Translations under genes and position numbers: made by a program | Shown: positions 60,476 through 64,000 of the stretch, piece after piece | Layout of the letters: each line of letters opens with the position of its first letter | Numbering within the stretch: the stretch's first letter is position 1 | The notes under the pieces: model-generated | The model's input: only the letters and a program-made list of their open reading frames with translations | Databases searched by the model: none | What the model was told of the DNA's origin: nothing | Origin: Rhododendron vialii | Taxonomy: Eukaryota > Streptophyta > Magnoliopsida > Ericales > Ericaceae | DNA: 64,000 nucleotides | Assembly (NCBI RefSeq): GCF_030253575.1 | Contig: NC_080569.1 | Span: 7,941,501-8,005,500 of the forward strand | Direction of reading: 5' to 3'

Positions 60476-61360
60476 CTTTGTCTTCTTCAACTCAGCTAAA
60501 TTTGGGGGTTTCGTTACTTCTGAGTTACAATCAAGAATTCGCTTTTGCCTGATCAAATTGCCCTAGGAAATTCCACCAAAATGTAGGATTTGGAAAATTG
60601 GAAAGTCTAGAGAGAGAGGGACCAACAAACCGCGCCGAGTAACCTAGCAAAACTTCCCCCAATTTCTCTCTCCAAATCAGTTCAAAAACAAGAAAAAAAA
60701 TTTCTTCCAAATGTTTTGACGTGGGGGCGACAAACGCGTTATAAAATGACGGAATCCAACGGTGGAGGTAAAGCCAGCGCTACAGCACTGTCTTCATGCC
60801 CAAGCTAATGAAAACAGACGTCACCAAACACAAGCTGTTCGACGTACGTGGACCCATTGTTATCTGGAACCGAATTGGTCCACCTGAATTGAATAGTCCC
60901 GAAAGCAATTGTGTTAAGTGTATTCTCTCTATTTTAAAATTGCGTTCATAGATTTTTTTTTTTATGTTTAATTATACATCAGATAAACATAGCGTGATAG
61001 TACTTTCGTTCTAACAAAGAGACATACCGTCATTGTTTTCCTAGCTCGAGATTCGATTGGTTTGCTTATTGGTTTATTATTTGGTGCGGCTTCGGCACCA
61101 ATAGATTGTGAGTGTGTGCTTATTTGTTTGTATTTCGAATTATAGTGATCCATCCCCCCTTCCTATTCAGGGCGTCGGAGTGAATAGTGAGTCATTCCAA
61201 TCATATTATTATTGGATAGATAAAACCAATCAATTCGAATTAGAAAGAAAGTTTTCATTAAAGAAAGATCTTTCTTTCGGGGCTTGGGGGATAAAGATAC
61301 AAATTTTTCCTCAGAAAAACTGTTCAAAAAAAAGATTTCTTTAGTCAATATTTAACTAAA
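60476..61360. other. Josephin promoter region and spacer
   Basis: 60476-60720 should hold the Josephin 5' UTR and promoter, with a short plus-strand AGAGAGAG at 60611-60618. From 61060 to 61350 the sequence is less AT-biased and resembles plant mitochondrial spacer DNA; this is an impression only. Confidence 0.3.
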
Positions 61361-61470
61361 CAGCCATTCATAATAATGCAAGGATCAGTAACAACCAATA
61401 GATAGGAATTAACAAAACAGCCATTCATAATAATGCAAGGATCAGTAACAACCAATAGATAGGAAAGAGC
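61361..61470. repeat. 57-bp tandem duplication
   Basis: Copies start at 61361 and 61418 (CAGCCATTCATAATAATGCA) and continue through ACAACCAATAGATAGGA with almost no differences. It lies inside the stretch suspected to be organellar. Confidence 0.85.
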
Positions 61471-61474
61471 TTAG

Positions 61475-62949
61475 AGACATATCGAGAAGAACCAGCAGAT
61501 CATAGAACTAGCCGTTGGTTGCACCATCTGATAGGGAAAGAGCAGAGATACTAGAAAGCTGTCTGGCTTATCGACTGGGCTAATTATGAATGGCGTAGTT
61601 ACCGGGCTTCAAGGAAACCTGCTTACTAATGAATAGGCACAAAAAGCCCGTTGACACATCGGGCAATGAGTACTTTGTACCACTCTTTCAGCTGGATTTT
61701 CAGCTTTGCAATGAAATTTTTTCGTTCTAAAAAAATTGCAAACCAATTAACGAAAGACAATAAATGTGTGATGTGGATTTTTTCACCCAATTTTCCTGAT
61801 TTCTTTTAGATAAAAATATAGCACGCCCTGTGGGCTAGACATGATTTTTTTAAAGATAAATAAAAATATAGCACACCATGCGGACTACACATGCTCAGTA
61901 CATGCCCCAGAGCATGGAAAAAAAATCAGTTGTGTTGATTCTGTTGAACGATACTTATCCCTCGTCCATCGATGCATGACTTAACATTAAATGTGAAAAT
62001 TGTATTCAAAGAGAAAATTGGAATGTGAGAGATAGCAGACTCGCAGTTCTGGATGAGCAGTTTAATTAGGCTTCCTAGCAACGAATAGGAACACAATAAT
62101 GTGCTTTCGCAAGTTACAGTAATGTAAACAATCATATGGAAAGCAAAGCTCTCCAAGTCTCAACAATTGTCCATAAAAATCCAACACGAAACCGGGGGAC
62201 GCCCAGTTCTGGTGTGCCAAGCGACACGACCGTTGGTGATGCAAGTCGCAAGAACCAAAAGATTTAGAAGAACATTATTGTCATTTGACTTCCTTAAAGA
62301 GCCTGCTTCTATACCAATCACATACTACATATGCGATTTTTCATTTTAAGCATTTCTAATTTTAACTTGGTTTCTATACCTGTTACATCCAGGATATCAA
62401 TCATCAAACGTAAATCATATCTGGAAACAAAATGGAACACTGGAATAAGGTTACTGAGATTGATATAGGAATTTACAATTTTCTCACCACCACAGTAAGA
62501 GTCAAAGATTGGATTGTAGGGGAGTTATCTTTTACAGATTACAGTCTGAGAAGCAGTTCTTCTTTATGTTGGCTGGGTGGCACTTAACTTACATTTACGC
62601 CCGAGTGAAAATTTTGGCACTGGAAAGAAAAAATTTGGAAGAGAAAGAAATGGTATTGCACAGTTTTCTAATCAACATTTTTATTATCGAAAGAGATTTT
62701 ACCAATCTGAATTGTTATTTTATTCACAAGTGATGCCACAAAGACCTCTAAAGATTGATAATTAGCCAGTTTAAACTAAGACTAAGGCATCAAAATAAAG
62801 CATAAAGTTGGGGAATATAGTCATTTCCAGTTACTTCCCAGCCACATGAGAGATAAAGCCTGGCCATGATGCTGAACCAGCTACCCAAACAACCATGGAT
62901 GAAAGCTCTCCATCCCTGCGGGAAGCACAGAAAACACGGAAAACAAAAT
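61475..62949. other. spacer and downstream part of THIC 3' region
   Basis: No gene recognised in 61475-62500. The part just left of the riboswitch (about 62830-62949) should hold the distal 3' splice site of the THIC 3' UTR intron; TTCAGCATC near 62870 on the minus strand is a candidate. Confidence 0.35.
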
Positions 62950-63068
62950 GCACGCTCCCTACGCAGGCATTATCCTGTTCAGGTTCAAAGGGACTTTCTC
63001 AGCCTGACCTGCCTTCCTCTCATGGCCAAACGGCCAGAAGCTGAAGCAGATACAGACACCCCCGGTGC
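62950..63068 (-). promoter_or_regulatory. TPP riboswitch (THIC 3' UTR)
   Basis: Read on the minus strand, the sequence starts GCACCGGGGGTGTCTGT (P1/P2) and passes through a variable P3 arm to CTGAGAAAGTCCCTTTGAAC (the thi-box core). It closes with CTGAACAGGATAATGCCTGC and GTAGGGAGCGTGC (P4/P5 and P1). This is the eukaryotic thiamine pyrophosphate aptamer. In plants it lies in the 3' UTR of THIC. TPP binding changes 3' UTR splicing so that longer, less stable mRNA forms and THIC output falls. All the core thi-box elements are present, so the switch looks functional. Confidence 0.95.
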
Positions 63069-63194
63069 GTTTCTTATGTCAATAAAAGCTAATATAATCC
63101 ATTAATAAATAGACGACAAAGTTTCTTATTATCCAGAAATTCTAAACCAGAGACTTGTCTGTCTTATTACATTACTACGAAAACAAGAACTTAC

Positions 63195-63301
63195 CTACAG
63201 GTTGAAATTGAAGATCATATAGATCACCCCTTATTCTCGTTTGGCCGTTACCCTCCAGTGCTCCAAGAAGTTCCAGACCATTTATCCTGCTCCATGTCGT
63301 C
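63195..63301 (-). other. THIC: THIC terminal exon before the riboswitch (partial gene)
   Basis: On the minus strand this 107-nt exon is bounded by acceptor TTTGCAG and donor CTGTAG/GTAAGT. The donor lies about 125 nt upstream of the aptamer, the arrangement in which the riboswitch controls use of that 5' splice site. One frame gives DDMEQDKWSGTSWSTGG and a stop. I do not see the expected THIC C-terminus, so I take the exon as 3' UTR and place the coding part beyond the right edge of the window. THIC makes the pyrimidine half of thiamine (HMP-P) in plastids. Confidence 0.6.
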
Positions 63302-64000
63302 CTGCAAAGAGTTGCTGTAAGATAACTGTACGAGAGCGGATGTAAGAGTCAAGACATTCAATCTGACTGAAAACTTGCGGAAGTACACGTCCATATCTAT
63401 GCATCTATAAGTATACAACAAATACCACCACAGGACATAGTTATGACACAGACGCATCTTCATATGAACATAGAATAGCAGGTGCAACTGCTGAATCTAG
63501 AAAACACAGATTGCCTATGGTTTATTCTAGCCTTTTCCTATGCTCCCCCTCCACGTAATGTAAGCACCATACGCATGTGGCACTAGCAATATATAAAATT
63601 GGTAAAAGATTCAATGCATCTGTCATATACTACAGTTTTCACTTTTGGAGAAGTAGTCAAAATAGCTTACGACATAAACTGGAATGTAATGAAAGCACAA
63701 GCCTTGAGCTTCTGCAGCAGAATTATCTTTTTTCAGCTTAGTTCCAGAAAATAGAGACGTTAGTTGTACTACTCGAAAACTATGCAAGATTAATCTCCCC
63801 CAAGAATTCTCATTTACAAGATTAGTTCCAAAAAAGAGAGAGATGTTACAACTTAGGATTACTACTCCAAAACGATACAAGATTAATCTCCCATTTGAAT
63901 TTCCTATATTTTAAGATGGTCAAAATGTAGGGTATAAAATGTACTGAGAATGTCCTTCCATGTACAAACATTACTTGGACAATGGAATTCAGGACAATGC
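63302..64000 (-). other. probable THIC 3'-UTR intron, to window edge
   Basis: No THIC coding motif is visible. An imperfect direct repeat of about 86-bp period (63738-63800 and 63824-63891, both ending CAAGATTAATCTCCC) lies within it. Confidence 0.45.

Overview
This is nuclear DNA of a eudicot plant. The genes have GT-AG introns and plant-only products: a thylakoid phosphoprotein, a suberin P450 of the CYP86A type, an R2R3-MYB and a THIC-type TPP riboswitch. They are separated by AT-rich DNA full of miniature inverted-repeat transposons, SINEs and CT/GA microsatellites. I cannot name the species from sequence alone.

Layout. 1-1.5 kb: no gene. 1.5-5.7 kb (+): two-exon TPR-like protein. 5.7-13.9 kb: intergenic, with a SINE, several MITEs and a 0.9-kb fold-back minisatellite. 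14.1-17.1 kb (+): three-exon R2R3-MYB of the MYB98/64/119/118 clade. 17-20.8 kb: intergenic, with a hairpin MITE and a SINE. 20.85-25.5 kb (-): nine-coding-exon GDP-sugar transporter of the GONST1/2 type. 25.5-30 kb: MITEs. 30.0-31.16 kb (-): single-exon membrane-anchored C2H2 zinc-finger protein. 31.2-44.5 kb: the most repeat-rich part, with nested Stowaway elements, a near-perfect 391-bp palindrome, a second fold-back minisatellite and an LTR-like relic. 44.56-46.1 kb (-): intronless CYP86A1-type fatty acid omega-hydroxylase. 46-51.6 kb: mostly empty, with a doubtful small ORF. 51.88-52.16 kb (+): TSP9 thylakoid phosphoprotein. 52.2-55.1 kb: back-to-back small transposons. 55.1-55.5 kb (-): small basic plant-specific protein. 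55.9-56.3 kb: tiny LTR element (TRIM). 58.6-60.5 kb (-): Josephin deubiquitinase. 62.9 kb to the end (-): 3' end of the thiamine gene THIC, with its TPP riboswitch; the coding part lies beyond the window.

The genes do not form one pathway. Their order is informative: from memory, four pairs or groups of neighbouring Arabidopsis genes (MYB119-CYP86A1; TPR-GONST2; THIC-JOSL-C2H2-TPR; TSP9-TPR) all map into this one interval. This suggests an ancestral gene order that was split up by polyploidy and gene loss in Arabidopsis. A second pattern is that at least five genes, on both strands, carry a sense-strand (CT)n tract in or next to the 5' UTR, often within 50 nt of the ATG.
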